NCBI GenBank assembly: GCA_946534895.1
Contig: CAMNDE010000027.1
Location: 1 to 40,654, forward strand
Origin: UBA2943 sp946534895
GTDB taxonomy: Bacteria; Bacillota; Clostridia; Christensenellales; Aristaeellaceae
DNA: 40,654 nt
Direction: 5' to 3'
Shown one piece after another: positions 16,822 through 25,836 of the stretch (within the stretch, counting starts at the first letter, position 1; every line of letters starts with the position of its first letter). Under the pieces are notes generated by a model. It was not told the origin of the DNA. It was given only the letters and a program-made list of their open reading frames with translations, and made no database searches. A program made the position numbers and the translations under genes.

Positions 16822-18230
16822 GCTTCCTTCTCTCCTTTTTTCTCTTCTTCCTCAGGTTCCGCGGGCACAGCAAACCCCTCCGTGCTGTCCTTGCGGAAGA
16901 GAACCGTGGGCGTCCTGAGGATCAGCCGCAGATCATTCCAGAGCGAAAAGTTTTCAATATACATCAGATCCAGCATAAGCTTGTCTTCCGGCGTCGTATT
17001 GTACTTGCCCTCAATCTGAGCATATCCGGTAAGTCCTGCCTTTACCTTTTCCCGGTATACAAACGTGGGAAGATCGCTCTTGTATTTCTGCACATTGTCC
17101 AGCATTTCAGGCCGCGGTCCCACGAACGTCATGTCGCCGATAAAGATATTCCACAGCTGCGGCCACTCATCAATCCGCCATCTGCGCAGGAAACGTCCGA
17201 TCCGCGTTACGCGGTCATCATCCACCGAGGTGGATTTCATGGGGCCTTCATGCTCTTCCACCTTCATGGTCCGGAACTTGTTGATGGTGAATTTCCGTCC
17301 GCGCACCGTAACACGGGTCTGCTTGAAAAGAGCAGGACCGCCGTCCTCCAGGTGCACAAGCAGTGCCACCAGTCCGATGACCGGCGACAGGATGATCAGA
17401 AGCAGCGCCGAGAAGGATATATCCATCAGACGCTTTGCGATCCTCTGCCAGAGCGTCATCTTGTGATAGTCCATTTCCAGGAAGGCGGCATCATCCACCA
17501 CCACCTGCTGGGCGCTGGAAAGCATGATATCCTGAAGCTGCGCCTTGCACAGCACGTCACGGTGCATGTCATAGCACATCCGGAGAAGGTGCATGCTTTC
17601 CCCTTCCGGAACGGATGCCACAAAAACAACCTCTGCCTTTTCGATCCGGCGCCGTATATCCCGGTCATTCCAGAGTACGGCGTCCGCCACTCTCCACTGA
17701 AGCCGGAAATGCATGAGCTTTTCCTCAATCGCCCGGCGTTCTTCCATGGAGCCCAGCACAATCAGACAGCGCTTGGGCGGGTAAATGGTAAAATACCGGT
17801 GATTTCCGAAGCGCACCACCAGGACCAGGAATACTGCCTGCAAAAGAAAAGCCAGCACCAGATACTTGAAGTCCGGATTGACAAAAAACCGGAAGGAAGA
17901 ACGGTTGTTGGCATTGACGTTCATGATCTGCAGCTGACCGTAGGTCACCAGGTCCACAAAGAAAGTCCCCAGCGTCATGTTCGTAATGATGGGCTTGCTC
18001 TTCTTCCTGCCGATCTCGTATCCGCCGTATATGTTGGACATGGCAAGGCTCATTACGATCCAGGTGATCACATACGTGCCTGTCGTTCTGGAAAGATTGC
18101 CCAGGGACCAGTTGTTGATGCGCATCAGAAAATATAAAATGAGAAACAGGCCCAGATATGTCATCGCTTTAAGAACACCGACGATCAGATCACCTTTGTG
18201 ATATCTGATGCGGCGCACCAGCCTTCCCAT
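16818..18230 (-). CDS. Polyprenyl-phosphate sugar-1-phosphate transferase (WbaP/RfbP-like)
   Basis: This is a 470-residue membrane enzyme that transfers a sugar-1-phosphate from a UDP-sugar to undecaprenyl phosphate, starting a surface-polysaccharide repeat unit. The N-terminal part has four or five membrane helices and a CoA-binding-like soluble domain. The C-terminal catalytic domain begins KRLMDISFSALLLIILSP and contains FTINKFRTM, FLRRWRIDEWPQLWNI and FVGPRPE, all signatures of the bacterial sugar transferase family. A glutamate-rich tail ends it. I chose the ATG at 18230 because GGAGG lies seven bases upstream. A longer frame begins with TTG at 18263, but that is at or before the predicted transcription start. 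It is the first gene of the operon with the nucleotidyltransferase and galE. Confidence 0.93.
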   Translation of the reverse strand: MGRLVRRIRYHKGDLIVGVLKAMTYLGLFLILYFLMRINNWSLGNLSRTTGTYVITWIVMSLAMSNIYGGYEIGRKKSKPIITNMTLGTFFVDLVTYGQLQIMNVNANNRSSFRFFVNPDFKYLVLAFLLQAVFLVLVVRFGNHRYFTIYPPKRCLIVLGSMEERRAIEEKLMHFRLQWRVADAVLWNDRDIRRRIEKAEVVFVASVPEGESMHLLRMCYDMHRDVLCKAQLQDIMLSSAQQVVVDDAAFLEMDYHKMTLWQRIAKRLMDISFSALLLIILSPVIGLVALLVHLEDGGPALFKQTRVTVRGRKFTINKFRTMKVEEHEGPMKSTSVDDDRVTRIGRFLRRWRIDEWPQLWNIFIGDMTFVGPRPEMLDNVQKYKSDLPTFVYREKVKAGLTGYAQIEGKYNTTPEDKLMLDLMYIENFSLWNDLRLILRTPTVLFRKDSTEGFAVPAEPEEEEKKGEKEA

Positions 18231-18268
18231 CCCGGGGCCTCCCTTCTGTGCATACTCAAACAATCCGC

Positions 18269-18297
18269 ATCATAACACCTGCTATCAGGAGTGTCAA
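18269..18297 (-). promoter_or_regulatory. Sigma-A-type promoter of the polysaccharide operon
   Basis: On the minus strand, TTGACA (18292-18297), a 17-bp spacer, and TATGAT (18269-18274). Transcription should start near 18262, about 31 nt upstream of the ATG at 18230. Confidence 0.82.
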
Positions 18298-18329
18298 GAA
18301 AGCCGCTCCCGACGCGTGTATTCAGGCGC

Positions 18330-18358
18330 TTGACATCCCCGTATCTTCCGAATATAAA
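18330..18358 (+). promoter_or_regulatory. Sigma-A-type promoter of the membrane protein gene at 18397
   Basis: TTGACA (18330-18335), a 17-bp spacer, and TATAAA (18353-18358). The predicted start near 18365 would put an ATG at 18373 within eight bases of the 5' end, favouring the ATG at 18397. Confidence 0.82.
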
Positions 18359-18396
18359 ATGAAGTCAGTTTCATGACTCATGACCGGAGGTGCTCC

Positions 18397-19629
18397 ATGG
18401 ACGCTCTTCAGACCGTTTACCGCCCGCTCCGCCGGCGCAGGCACCCGCTTGACTCCGGCTATATTCTTGCACCTATGTGCGTACTGGCTGCCATGCTGGT
18501 CATAGCGGCCTTCACCGGCTACTGGCCCTGGACGCGCAACCCGTACAATTCCTATGCCCTCCAGGCTGCGTCCTGGCTGCAGGGACGTCTGGATCTCGGC
18601 CAGGACTATCCCTGGCTGGAGCTCGCCATCGTGGACGGCCGCTATTTTGTATCCTTCCCGCCGTTTCCTTCCCTTGTGCTTCTTCCCTTTGTCCTTATCT
18701 TCGGCACGGATACACCGGATACACTCATCTGCTGGCTTGTCACGCTGGCCGGCGTGGTCCAGGCCATGCGCATCTGGAAGCACCTGTACGGCAGCAGTAC
18801 CGGCGCATTTATCTACGTGCTCATGCTGTTCCTCTCCAGCGGCTATCTCTTCATCGCCCAGGCAGGCTGGGTATGGTTCATGGCACAGACATTCTGCTTC
18901 ACGCTGTCCCTGTCTTCCATTCTGTACATGCTCAAGGGCCGCCGCGGCCTTTCCCTGACCCTCTGGGCGTTCGCAGTGGGCTGCCGGCCCCTGATCGCCC
19001 TGTTTCTCCCGGTGCTTGTCATTCTCATGCGGCGCCGGAGCAGCACGCAGTCCTGGACGGTTTTTCTGAAAAAGACATGGACGAGCTGGATCGGCGTGTG
19101 CATCACCGCCGCCTTCTACATGACCCTCAATTATCTGCGCTTCCACAACCCGCTTGAGTTCGGGCACAATTATCTGCCTGAATTCCAGACCTACGGAAAG
19201 CAGTTCTCCCTGTCCTATGTCCCGGAACATCTGAAGCTCCTGCTGCGCCTTCCCGAAGCCGGTGAAGACGGAGTGCTTCGCTTTGATCATCAGGAAACCT
19301 ATCTGCTGTTTCTCATTAATCCCATGTATATCACCTATCTCGTATCCATTCCCGTTTCCATTGTGGAGCGGTACCGCTGCGATCCCGTCATGATGCTCAC
19401 CGTATCCGGTCTTGCAGTCCTGCATCTTTTTGTCACCTGCATGCACCGCACCCTCGGCGGCTTCCAGTTCGGCAACCGCTATCTGCTCGACGCGCTTCCC
19501 TTTCTGTTCCTCGGCATCCTGCTGTGGAAAAGCGACCGTCGGCAGTTTGACGAGTGCCAGCTGCCCCTGCTCGTGCTCGGGGCCGGATTGAATATTCTTG
19601 GAACCGTCTTTACGTACCTTTCCCACTGA
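18397..19629 (+). CDS. Multi-pass membrane protein, possible GT-C-type glycosyltransferase
   Basis: This 410-residue protein has about nine or ten hydrophobic helices. The first (about 26-44) is followed by an external-type loop carrying NSYALQAASWLQGRLDLGQD, a pattern seen in GT-C/dolichyl-phosphate-mannose-transferase-like membrane proteins. A later stretch, GGFQFGNRYLLDALPFLFLG, also fits that group. No catalytic residues can be assigned with certainty. The start at 18397 has GGAGG six bases upstream; an ATG at 18373 has no ribosome site. It is divergent from the polysaccharide operon and followed by an ABC exporter with its own promoter. A role in surface glycan assembly is inferred from context only. 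Confidence 0.75.
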   Translation: MDALQTVYRPLRRRRHPLDSGYILAPMCVLAAMLVIAAFTGYWPWTRNPYNSYALQAASWLQGRLDLGQDYPWLELAIVDGRYFVSFPPFPSLVLLPFVLIFGTDTPDTLICWLVTLAGVVQAMRIWKHLYGSSTGAFIYVLMLFLSSGYLFIAQAGWVWFMAQTFCFTLSLSSILYMLKGRRGLSLTLWAFAVGCRPLIALFLPVLVILMRRRSSTQSWTVFLKKTWTSWIGVCITAAFYMTLNYLRFHNPLEFGHNYLPEFQTYGKQFSLSYVPEHLKLLLRLPEAGEDGVLRFDHQETYLLFLINPMYITYLVSIPVSIVERYRCDPVMMLTVSGLAVLHLFVTCMHRTLGGFQFGNRYLLDALPFLFLGILLWKSDRRQFDECQLPLLVLGAGLNILGTVFTYLSH

Positions 19630-19637
19630 TTCCGCAA

Positions 19638-19665
19638 TTGACAGCCTTTTCCTCCGCATTATAAT
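19638..19665 (+). promoter_or_regulatory. Consensus promoter of the ABC exporter operon
   Basis: TTGACA (19638-19643), a 16-bp spacer, and TATAAT (19660-19665) immediately upstream of the ABC exporter gene. Both hexamers are perfect. The promoter begins nine bases after the previous stop codon. Confidence 0.85.
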
Positions 19666-19690
19666 GAAAGGGTCACGGAGGTTTTTGCCC

Positions 19691-21460
19691 ATGAAGAAGG
19701 AAATCAAGCTTGCCCTGCATTATATCGGTCGCTACTGGTGGTTCTATGCGGTCGGCATCCTGAGCCTGACGCTGGTGGATGTGCTCAATGTATTCATTCC
19801 CCAGCTCACCGGTGCCATCACGGACGGATTGAGCAGCCAGAGCCTGCAGATGCCCGGCATCCGTTCCCTCGCTCTGCAGATTCTGCTCTACGGCGCCCTT
19901 ATCGCCCTGGGGCGATTCGGCTGGCGCTTTTTTCTGTTCGGTTCCTCGCGGAAGATCGAACGCGATCTCCGGAATGATATGTTCGGACACCTGGAAAGCC
20001 TCAGCCAGCGCTATTACAACGAGCACAAGACAGGCGACCTGATGGCGCACTTCACCAATGACCTTCAGGCCGTGCGCGAGCTCCTCGGCATGACCATCAT
20101 TACCACCTTTGATGCAAGTGTCATGCTGATCATGGTCCTTGCCCGGATGATCATGTACGTATCCCTGAAACTCACGGTGGTGGCCGTTGTCCCCATGCTG
20201 CTGATCATCGTCGGGGACATCTTTTTCGGCAAGGCCATGCACAGACGGTTCCTTGCCCGCCAGGAAGCTTTCTCAAACCTTACCGACCATGTGCAGGAAA
20301 CCATCAGCGGCATCCGCGTCATCAAGGCCTTCGTCCAGGAAAGGAAGGAACTGGCTGAATTTGCGCGGCACAATCAGAATAATAAGGAAAAGAATCTTGC
20401 GGTGGTCCGCCTGGTGGCGCTGGCCATGCCGCTTCTTGATCTGATTATCGGCCTGTCCACGCTGATCACCCTGCTCTACGGCGGGTATCTCACCATCTAC
20501 GGCGACATCACCGTCGGCCAGTTTGTCGCCTTCAACATGTATGTGGGCATGCTGGTATGGCCCATGATTGCCGTGGGCGAATGCGTCTCCTCGATTTCAC
20601 GCGGCATGGCTTCCATGCGGCGCATCCGGATCATTCTCAGCGAGAAACCGGATATCGTGGATGAAGGGGATCCTTCCATCACGGAGCTGCAGGGGCGCAT
20701 TGACCTGAACCATCTCACTTTCTCCTATCCCGGAACCGGCGCGCCCGTGCTCAGGGACATCAGCCTGCATGTGGACGCCGGGGAAACCCTTGCTGTCATC
20801 GGACGCACAGGCAGTGGAAAAACCACGCTGGTCTCCCTCATTGAAAGGCTGTATGACACAAAGAGTCCGGACATGGTATGCATAGACGGACATCCGCTGC
20901 GCACCATTCCGCTCAGCACGCTTCACCGTGCCATTTCCTATGTGCCCCAGGACCAGTTTCTGTTTTCGGACACCGTCCACGGAAATATCGCCTTCGGCGT
21001 TGATGCCTGTACCCGGGAGGACGTCATCCGGGCTGCCAAAATGGCCTGCATCCACGACAACATCATGGAGTTTCCCAAAAACTACGACACACTGGTGGGT
21101 GAACGCGGCGTCACCATCTCCGGCGGCCAGAAACAGCGCACTGCCATCGCCCGTGCGCTGATGAAGGAGTCCCCCATTCTGATTCTGGACGATGCCCTCT
21201 CCGCCGTGGATACGGATACAGAGGAACAGATCCTGCATAATCTGCGTGAAAACCGCAGGGGCCGTACCACCATCATCATTGCCCACAGAATTTCCACCAT
21301 TCAGCACGCGGATCACATTCTGGTGCTGGAAGACGGAAGCAGGGCGGAATACGGCACCCATGATGAACTGATGGCACTCAACGGCATCTACCGCTCCATC
21401 TGGGAGCGCCAGCAGCTGGAGAAGCAGCTGCACGAGGAAGGAGATGAAGCGCATGTCTGA
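19691..21460 (+). CDS. ABC exporter half-transporter with degenerate ATPase site
   Basis: This is a 589-residue type IV ABC half-exporter: six membrane helices (about 1-310) followed by a nucleotide-binding domain. Walker A is GRTGSGKTT (371-379), the signature is canonical ISGGQ (476-480), and Walker B is LILDD with Asp500. The following catalytic glutamate is replaced by Asp501. This substitution marks the non-hydrolytic site of heterodimeric exporters such as TM287/288 and the YheI/YheH and LmrCD pairs. The start at 19691 has GGAGG nine bases upstream. It overlaps the next gene, which encodes the partner with a normal glutamate. The pair likely exports drugs, lipids or peptides; specificity is unknown. 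Confidence 0.95.
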   Translation: MKKEIKLALHYIGRYWWFYAVGILSLTLVDVLNVFIPQLTGAITDGLSSQSLQMPGIRSLALQILLYGALIALGRFGWRFFLFGSSRKIERDLRNDMFGHLESLSQRYYNEHKTGDLMAHFTNDLQAVRELLGMTIITTFDASVMLIMVLARMIMYVSLKLTVVAVVPMLLIIVGDIFFGKAMHRRFLARQEAFSNLTDHVQETISGIRVIKAFVQERKELAEFARHNQNNKEKNLAVVRLVALAMPLLDLIIGLSTLITLLYGGYLTIYGDITVGQFVAFNMYVGMLVWPMIAVGECVSSISRGMASMRRIRIILSEKPDIVDEGDPSITELQGRIDLNHLTFSYPGTGAPVLRDISLHVDAGETLAVIGRTGSGKTTLVSLIERLYDTKSPDMVCIDGHPLRTIPLSTLHRAISYVPQDQFLFSDTVHGNIAFGVDACTREDVIRAAKMACIHDNIMEFPKNYDTLVGERGVTISGGQKQRTAIARALMKESPILILDDALSAVDTDTEEQILHNLRENRRGRTTIIIAHRISTIQHADHILVLEDGSRAEYGTHDELMALNGIYRSIWERQQLEKQLHEEGDEAHV

Positions 21461-23318
21461 CAGCGGAAAGCATCCTGTGTCCCTCATTTCCCGCATCCGC
21501 GCATGCTTTGCCGGCCTGCGCCGCCTCCTGAGCGTGACCACGGGAGAAGGCAGCGAGGATGTGCATTATGAAGGCAGCGCCATACGGCGCCTCATCGCCT
21601 ATCTGAAGCCGCACCGCAAGCCTCTTGTCATCTGTCTGTTCCTTGTCATCGGAATCACGGTGCTCGACCTGTACCGTCCCATGCTGATCGGCAACGCCAT
21701 TGACGCATACATTACCGGGGATTATGCCCCAGGCGAAATGGCCGGTGAGCGCTTTGCCGGCGTGCTCCGGGCAACCGGTGTTTATGCCCTGGTGCTCATC
21801 GCCCTGTTCATCGGTCACCGGTTCCAGTACCTTCTGATGCAGAAAACCGGTCAGGAGATCATCTACGGCATCCGTCAGGACCTGTTCCAGCATGTGGAAT
21901 CCCTCACCATGCGCTTTTTTGACATTACCCCTGTGGGGAAAATCGTGACCCGGCTGACCAATGACGTGGAAAGCATCAATGACGTATTTGCCAATATCCT
22001 GGTCCGTCTTTTCCAGAACTCCATCAAGATTATCGGCCTTGCCGTGATCATGCTGTTCCTTAACCCGCGCATGGCGCTTCTCAGCTTCATTCTGGTGCCC
22101 CTGGTGGCGTTCCTGACCTGGCTTTCCCGCACACTGAGCCGGAAGGCGTATCAGGTCACGCGCACGCGCCTGACCGCCCTGAACACCTATCTTTCAGAAC
22201 ATCTTTCCGGTATGCGCATCATTCAGCTCTTCGGACAGGAAAAGCGCAAGTTTGAGGAATTCCGTCAGAACAATGAAAGCCTGTACCGTGCGGGCTGGCG
22301 GGAAATGATGATCAACGCCACCTTCCGGCCCTTCATCTATTTCCTCTCCATTCTCGCCCTGTTCATCGTCATTGTCAGCGGTTCTTCCGCTGTTCTGGGC
22401 GGCACCATTTCCCTGGGCACGCTGTTCATCTTTGTGGAGTATATCCAGTCGTTCTTCCAGCCCATTCAGGAGCTCGCGGAGCAGTTCTCCACGCTTCAGA
22501 ACGCCATTGCCAGTGCGGAGAAGATCTTTACGCTGCTGGATGAAAAGCCGCTCATCAAAGATCCGGAAAACCCGGTCAGGCCCTCTGAAATCCGCGGACG
22601 CATCGAGTTCGATCATGTATGGTTCGCCTATCAGAACGAAGACTGGGTGCTCCGGGACGTCTCCTTTGTCATCGAGCCCGGCCAGAATGTGGCCTTTGTC
22701 GGCGCCACAGGCGCGGGAAAGAGTTCCATTCTCAATCTCATCGGCCGGTATTACGACATCCAGAAGGGCAGCATCCGGATTGACGGCACGGACATCCGGG
22801 ATATGAGCCGGGAGCAGATCCGTGCTTCCATCGGCCAGGTCCAGCAGGATGTGTTCATCTTTACCGGAGACATCCTGTCCAATATCCGGCTTCTCAACAC
22901 CGACATCACCGATGCCCAGGCAGAGGAAGCCGCCCGGGAAGTGAATGCTGCGCGGTTCATCGAACGTCTGCCGCTCCGCTACCATCAGGCTGTCACGGAA
23001 CGCGGAGCCACCTTCTCCGCCGGTCAGCGCCAGCTGCTCTCCTTTGCGAGAACCCTGGCCTTCGATCCCACCATCCTGATCCTGGACGAGGCCACTGCAA
23101 ATATTGATACGGAAACGGAGCAGTGGATCCAGGAAGCGGTGGAAACCCTGATGAAGGGCCGGACCACCATCATGGTGGCCCACCGTCTCTCCACCATTCA
23201 GCATGCCGACCGCATCATTGTCATGCACCACGGCAAGATCCGTGAAACCGGCACGCATCAGGAACTTCTGGAGCAGAACGGCATTTACAAGAAACTGTAT
23301 CAGCTTCAGCTCGCCTGA
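21453..23318 (+). CDS. ABC exporter half-transporter with intact catalytic glutamate
   Basis: This is the 621-residue partner of the preceding half-exporter. It has an N-terminal extension of about 50 residues, six membrane helices and a nucleotide-binding domain. Walker A is GATGAGKSS (417-425) and Walker B is LILDE with catalytic Glu546. The signature motif is altered to FSAGQ (521-525). The altered signature faces the degenerate Walker B of the partner in a heterodimer, so both defects fall in the same site, as expected for a TM288-like subunit. The start at 21453 is preferred because AAGGAG lies nine bases upstream. An in-frame ATG at 21444 directly abuts that site. It overlaps the first subunit gene by eight bases. 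Confidence 0.94.
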   Translation: MSDSGKHPVSLISRIRACFAGLRRLLSVTTGEGSEDVHYEGSAIRRLIAYLKPHRKPLVICLFLVIGITVLDLYRPMLIGNAIDAYITGDYAPGEMAGERFAGVLRATGVYALVLIALFIGHRFQYLLMQKTGQEIIYGIRQDLFQHVESLTMRFFDITPVGKIVTRLTNDVESINDVFANILVRLFQNSIKIIGLAVIMLFLNPRMALLSFILVPLVAFLTWLSRTLSRKAYQVTRTRLTALNTYLSEHLSGMRIIQLFGQEKRKFEEFRQNNESLYRAGWREMMINATFRPFIYFLSILALFIVIVSGSSAVLGGTISLGTLFIFVEYIQSFFQPIQELAEQFSTLQNAIASAEKIFTLLDEKPLIKDPENPVRPSEIRGRIEFDHVWFAYQNEDWVLRDVSFVIEPGQNVAFVGATGAGKSSILNLIGRYYDIQKGSIRIDGTDIRDMSREQIRASIGQVQQDVFIFTGDILSNIRLLNTDITDAQAEEAAREVNAARFIERLPLRYHQAVTERGATFSAGQRQLLSFARTLAFDPTILILDEATANIDTETEQWIQEAVETLMKGRTTIMVAHRLSTIQHADRIIVMHHGKIRETGTHQELLEQNGIYKKLYQLQLA

Positions 23319-23387
23319 TCCTGTCAGCGCGCAGCTGTACAGACAGGCCCGCACCTCCCCATCACACTTACAGAAAGGAGTGAGTCT

Positions 23388-23987
23388 ATGGATGAGATCA
23401 CCATCCGCCGCGCCCGTAACGGGGATCCACAGGCCTTTGAAGCGCTTGCCACACCCTGTGAACGTATGGTCTGGAGCGTCTGCTGGAAAATGATGCAGCA
23501 GCGCGAGGACGCCGAAGACGCCGCGCAGGAAACCATGCTCAAGGCCTACCAGTCCATCGCATCCTGGCGCGGTGATGCTTCATTCAGCACCTGGATTTAT
23601 CATATTGCGGTCACCACCTGCATGGATGCTCTGAGAAAACGGAAAGTCCGTGCTTCCTCCTCGCTGGACCACCTGAAGGATGAGGGGTTCGATCCCCCTT
23701 CCGGCCAGATGCAGCCCTCCGAGGAGGTGGAGAAAAAGGCTGAAAAAGAGCAGCTTCAGCAGGCGCTGGACAGCCTTGATCCGGACCAGCGCACGGCTCT
23801 GACCCTGTACGCCATGGAAGGCAAGGATTATGAAACCATATCCCGCCTCATGGATGTTTCCCCAGGCACCGTAAAGAGCCGCATCCACAGAGCCCGAAAA
23901 AAAATTCTTTCCGAACTTGGACATTTCCGGGAACTTTCTTCCTCTTCCCGCGTCAGTCATTCACGAAAGGGGGACGCAGATGAATAA
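23388..23987 (+). CDS. ECF-type RNA polymerase sigma factor
   Basis: This is a 199-residue group-IV sigma factor that directs RNA polymerase to stress- or envelope-type promoters. Region 2 is recognisable in the DAEDAAQETMLKAYQSI and FSTWIYHIAVTTCMDALRKR segments. Region 4 is a helix-turn-helix around LTLYAMEGKDYETISRLMDV followed by SPGTVKSRIHRARKKI. A longer acidic linker joins the two. The start at 23388 has an AAAGGAG site. Its 3' end overlaps the start of the DUF4349 membrane protein by eight bases, the usual arrangement of an ECF sigma factor with its anti-sigma factor. No autoregulatory promoter of ECF type was recognised in the 69-bp upstream gap. Confidence 0.94.
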   Translation: MDEITIRRARNGDPQAFEALATPCERMVWSVCWKMMQQREDAEDAAQETMLKAYQSIASWRGDASFSTWIYHIAVTTCMDALRKRKVRASSSLDHLKDEGFDPPSGQMQPSEEVEKKAEKEQLQQALDSLDPDQRTALTLYAMEGKDYETISRLMDVSPGTVKSRIHRARKKILSELGHFRELSSSSRVSHSRKGDADE

Positions 23988-25203
23988 CGAATATGACGTC
24001 CTTCTGGAAAAATTCCTGGAGGGCTCCCTGACAGAATCCGAACGCAGCGCCATGGAGAAAATGGAGCAGGAAGATCCTGAGCTTGCCGAACTCCGGCAGG
24101 CGCACGAGCTACTCCAGGATGAACTTCAGTCGCTGGGTGCGGATGTTCCCGAAATGCCTTCGGACTTTCATGCCGCATGGACAGCGAAGATTGAGGAGGA
24201 AGCTTCCATGCAGGAAACGAAAAAGCCCGGTTTTCCCCGTATCGCCCGTATTCTTTCCCTTGCCGCCGCACTGGTTGTGCTGGTGGGCGGAACCATCCTG
24301 GCGCGGGACGCGCTCCCGCCCCGTTCCATCACCTCAGTCTCAGATGATGATATCTCCGGCGCCCTGGCCTATAAAAGCTCGGCCCCGGAGACGGCCGCGT
24401 TCGGACTTTCCGCAGCCAGCCTGGATAATGGCGTCTGGGCAGCTGAGGAAACTGCCGCCATGGACTATGACGCGGATGAGGCCTATGAGTCCGAGGCTGA
24501 CACATCCAATGACCCGGTCTCTGACCAGAAGATCATCCGCACCGGCTCGATTACCCTTTCCACCACAGAGTTTGACCGGACCATGTCTGAGCTTCGGGAG
24601 CGCATCTCGCGTCTTGACGGAACCATTACATGGAGCTCCATCAGCACCGGATACAACGGTCTGCACTCCGCGACGCTCACCATCCGCATTCCCTCGGAAA
24701 ACTTCGATGCCTTCTACGCCGATATCCCCGCCTCCGGAACGGTGACCAGCCAGAGCCAGCAGGTGGACGACGTGACAGAATCCTATCGCGACAGGGAAGC
24801 AAGACTGGCTACCCAGAAAGCACTTCTTGCCCGTCTCCACGAGCTCATGGGGCAGGCAGGAAGCCTGGGGGATCTGCTCGAGCTCGAATCCCAGATCGCG
24901 GACACGCAGTATCAGATTGACACGCTGACCGCATCCCTTGCCAAAACCGATCAGCAGGTGATCTATTCCACAGTTTCTGTGTACGTCAATGAGGAAAAGC
25001 CCAGGGACACCATTTCCCGCACCACGCTTTCCTTCGGCGAGCGCATATCCCGCGCTCTGTCAGCGGGACTTACCGGGTTTGTCGAATTCATGGAGGATCT
25101 CGTCCTGTTCCTCCTCGCCGCCCTTCCCTATCTGATCCTGCTGGCTATCCTAGCCGCTGTCGTTTTCGTCATCATCAGGCGCAGACGCAGGAAGCACTCA
25201 TGA
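23980..25203 (+). CDS. DUF4349 membrane protein, probable anti-sigma factor
   Basis: This is a 407-residue membrane protein that overlaps the sigma factor gene by eight bases and probably holds that sigma factor inactive. The N-terminal 85 residues are acidic and helical, like anti-sigma domains, but lack zinc-binding Cys/His. A membrane helix follows (about 89-109). The extracytoplasmic part carries the DUF4349 pattern: RTGSITLSTTEFDRTMSEL, then a long heptad-containing region (YRDREARLATQKALLARLHE) and YSTVSVYV. A second helix near the C-terminus ends in an RRRRRKHS tail. The start at 23980 has AAAGGGGG upstream. The anti-sigma role is inferred from gene order and topology; the sensed signal is unknown. 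Confidence 0.82.
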   Translation: MNNEYDVLLEKFLEGSLTESERSAMEKMEQEDPELAELRQAHELLQDELQSLGADVPEMPSDFHAAWTAKIEEEASMQETKKPGFPRIARILSLAAALVVLVGGTILARDALPPRSITSVSDDDISGALAYKSSAPETAAFGLSAASLDNGVWAAEETAAMDYDADEAYESEADTSNDPVSDQKIIRTGSITLSTTEFDRTMSELRERISRLDGTITWSSISTGYNGLHSATLTIRIPSENFDAFYADIPASGTVTSQSQQVDDVTESYRDREARLATQKALLARLHELMGQAGSLGDLLELESQIADTQYQIDTLTASLAKTDQQVIYSTVSVYVNEEKPRDTISRTTLSFGERISRALSAGLTGFVEFMEDLVLFLLAALPYLILLAILAAVVFVIIRRRRRKHS

Positions 25204-25209
25204 TCCTCC

Positions 25210-25239
25210 AAGCGGATGTCCCCGGACATCCGCTTTTCA
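25210..25239 (+). terminator. Intrinsic terminator of the sigma/DUF4349 operon
   Basis: An AAGCGGATGTC stem (25210-25220 with 25225-25235) and CCCG loop are followed by TTTCATT, starting six bases after the stop codon. Confidence 0.8.
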
Positions 25240-25252
25240 TTGTCCGCATTTG

Positions 25253-25281
25253 TTGTGCTTACCTGAAAAAAGCGATACAAT
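25253..25281 (+). promoter_or_regulatory. Candidate promoter of the nucleotidyltransferase-like gene
   Basis: TTGTGC (25253-25258), a 17-bp spacer, and TACAAT (25276-25281). The -10 is good, the -35 weak. Confidence 0.45.
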
Positions 25282-25308
25282 ACCCGGAGTTCAACATGGA
25301 GGTGTCCT

Positions 25309-25806
25309 ATGGCTCTGAAGGAAAAAGCGCTCCGGCGCCTGAGCGACAAGTTCCACGCCCGCTCCATTCCCTTCGCACTGGGCGGTGAGTATATGATGCA
25401 TCAGCGCGGTCTCCTGACCGAATGGCATCAGTTCGATGTGTACGTATCCAGGGCATTCTGGGATCAGGCATCCGCCCTGCTTTCAAGACTCGGCATGAAA
25501 AGCAGCGAACACACAGAGGAAAGCTGGTGTGAAGGCTGCTTCCACTTTGACGGTGCCGACATCACCCTGCACGCCGGGCTTCCTTCCGCAGGCGGCATTT
25601 CACTGGAAATCCCCGATTCCGGTCTGGAGGAGACAGATGTATTCGGTTCCGCGGTTCCCCTGATGCCGCTGGCTGACTGGTATGCCATCTGCCTGATCAC
25701 GAAGGACAGCCGGAATCTGGCTGTGCTCGGCGGCAGCTGTCCGGATACGGCACAGCTCGCATGCATCAGGGGCGCCGCATCCGTTTCAGACCTTAAGAAT
25801 ATCTGA
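25309..25806 (+). CDS. Small protein with degenerate nucleotidyltransferase fold
   Basis: I do not recognise this 165-residue protein by name. The pattern ALGGEYMMHQRG (about 23-34) followed by HQFDVYVS and, later, GADITLHAG resembles the GG..., DxD and third-aspartate positions of minimal nucleotidyltransferases. The first metal-binding aspartate of the DxD pair seems lost (HQFD), so catalysis is doubtful. The start at 25309 has a GGAGG site. The regulator gene follows after 30 bases, suggesting one transcript. It could be a non-catalytic relative of nucleotidyltransferases or an unrelated fold; the assignment is tentative. Confidence 0.65.
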   Translation: MALKEKALRRLSDKFHARSIPFALGGEYMMHQRGLLTEWHQFDVYVSRAFWDQASALLSRLGMKSSEHTEESWCEGCFHFDGADITLHAGLPSAGGISLEIPDSGLEETDVFGSAVPLMPLADWYAICLITKDSRNLAVLGGSCPDTAQLACIRGAASVSDLKNI

Positions 25807-25836
25807 TCCCTTGGATCAAAGAGGAGGAAACTTCAT

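Noticed and set aside
18231..18263. TTG start of the sugar transferase at 18263
   Set aside because: It lies at or before the predicted transcription start and has no ribosome site; the ATG at 18230 has one.
18322..19707. Open frame of 461 codons antisense to the membrane protein gene
   Set aside because: Low-complexity His/Gln/Glu-rich translation with no family match; it is the shadow of a gene with membrane helices and its own promoter.
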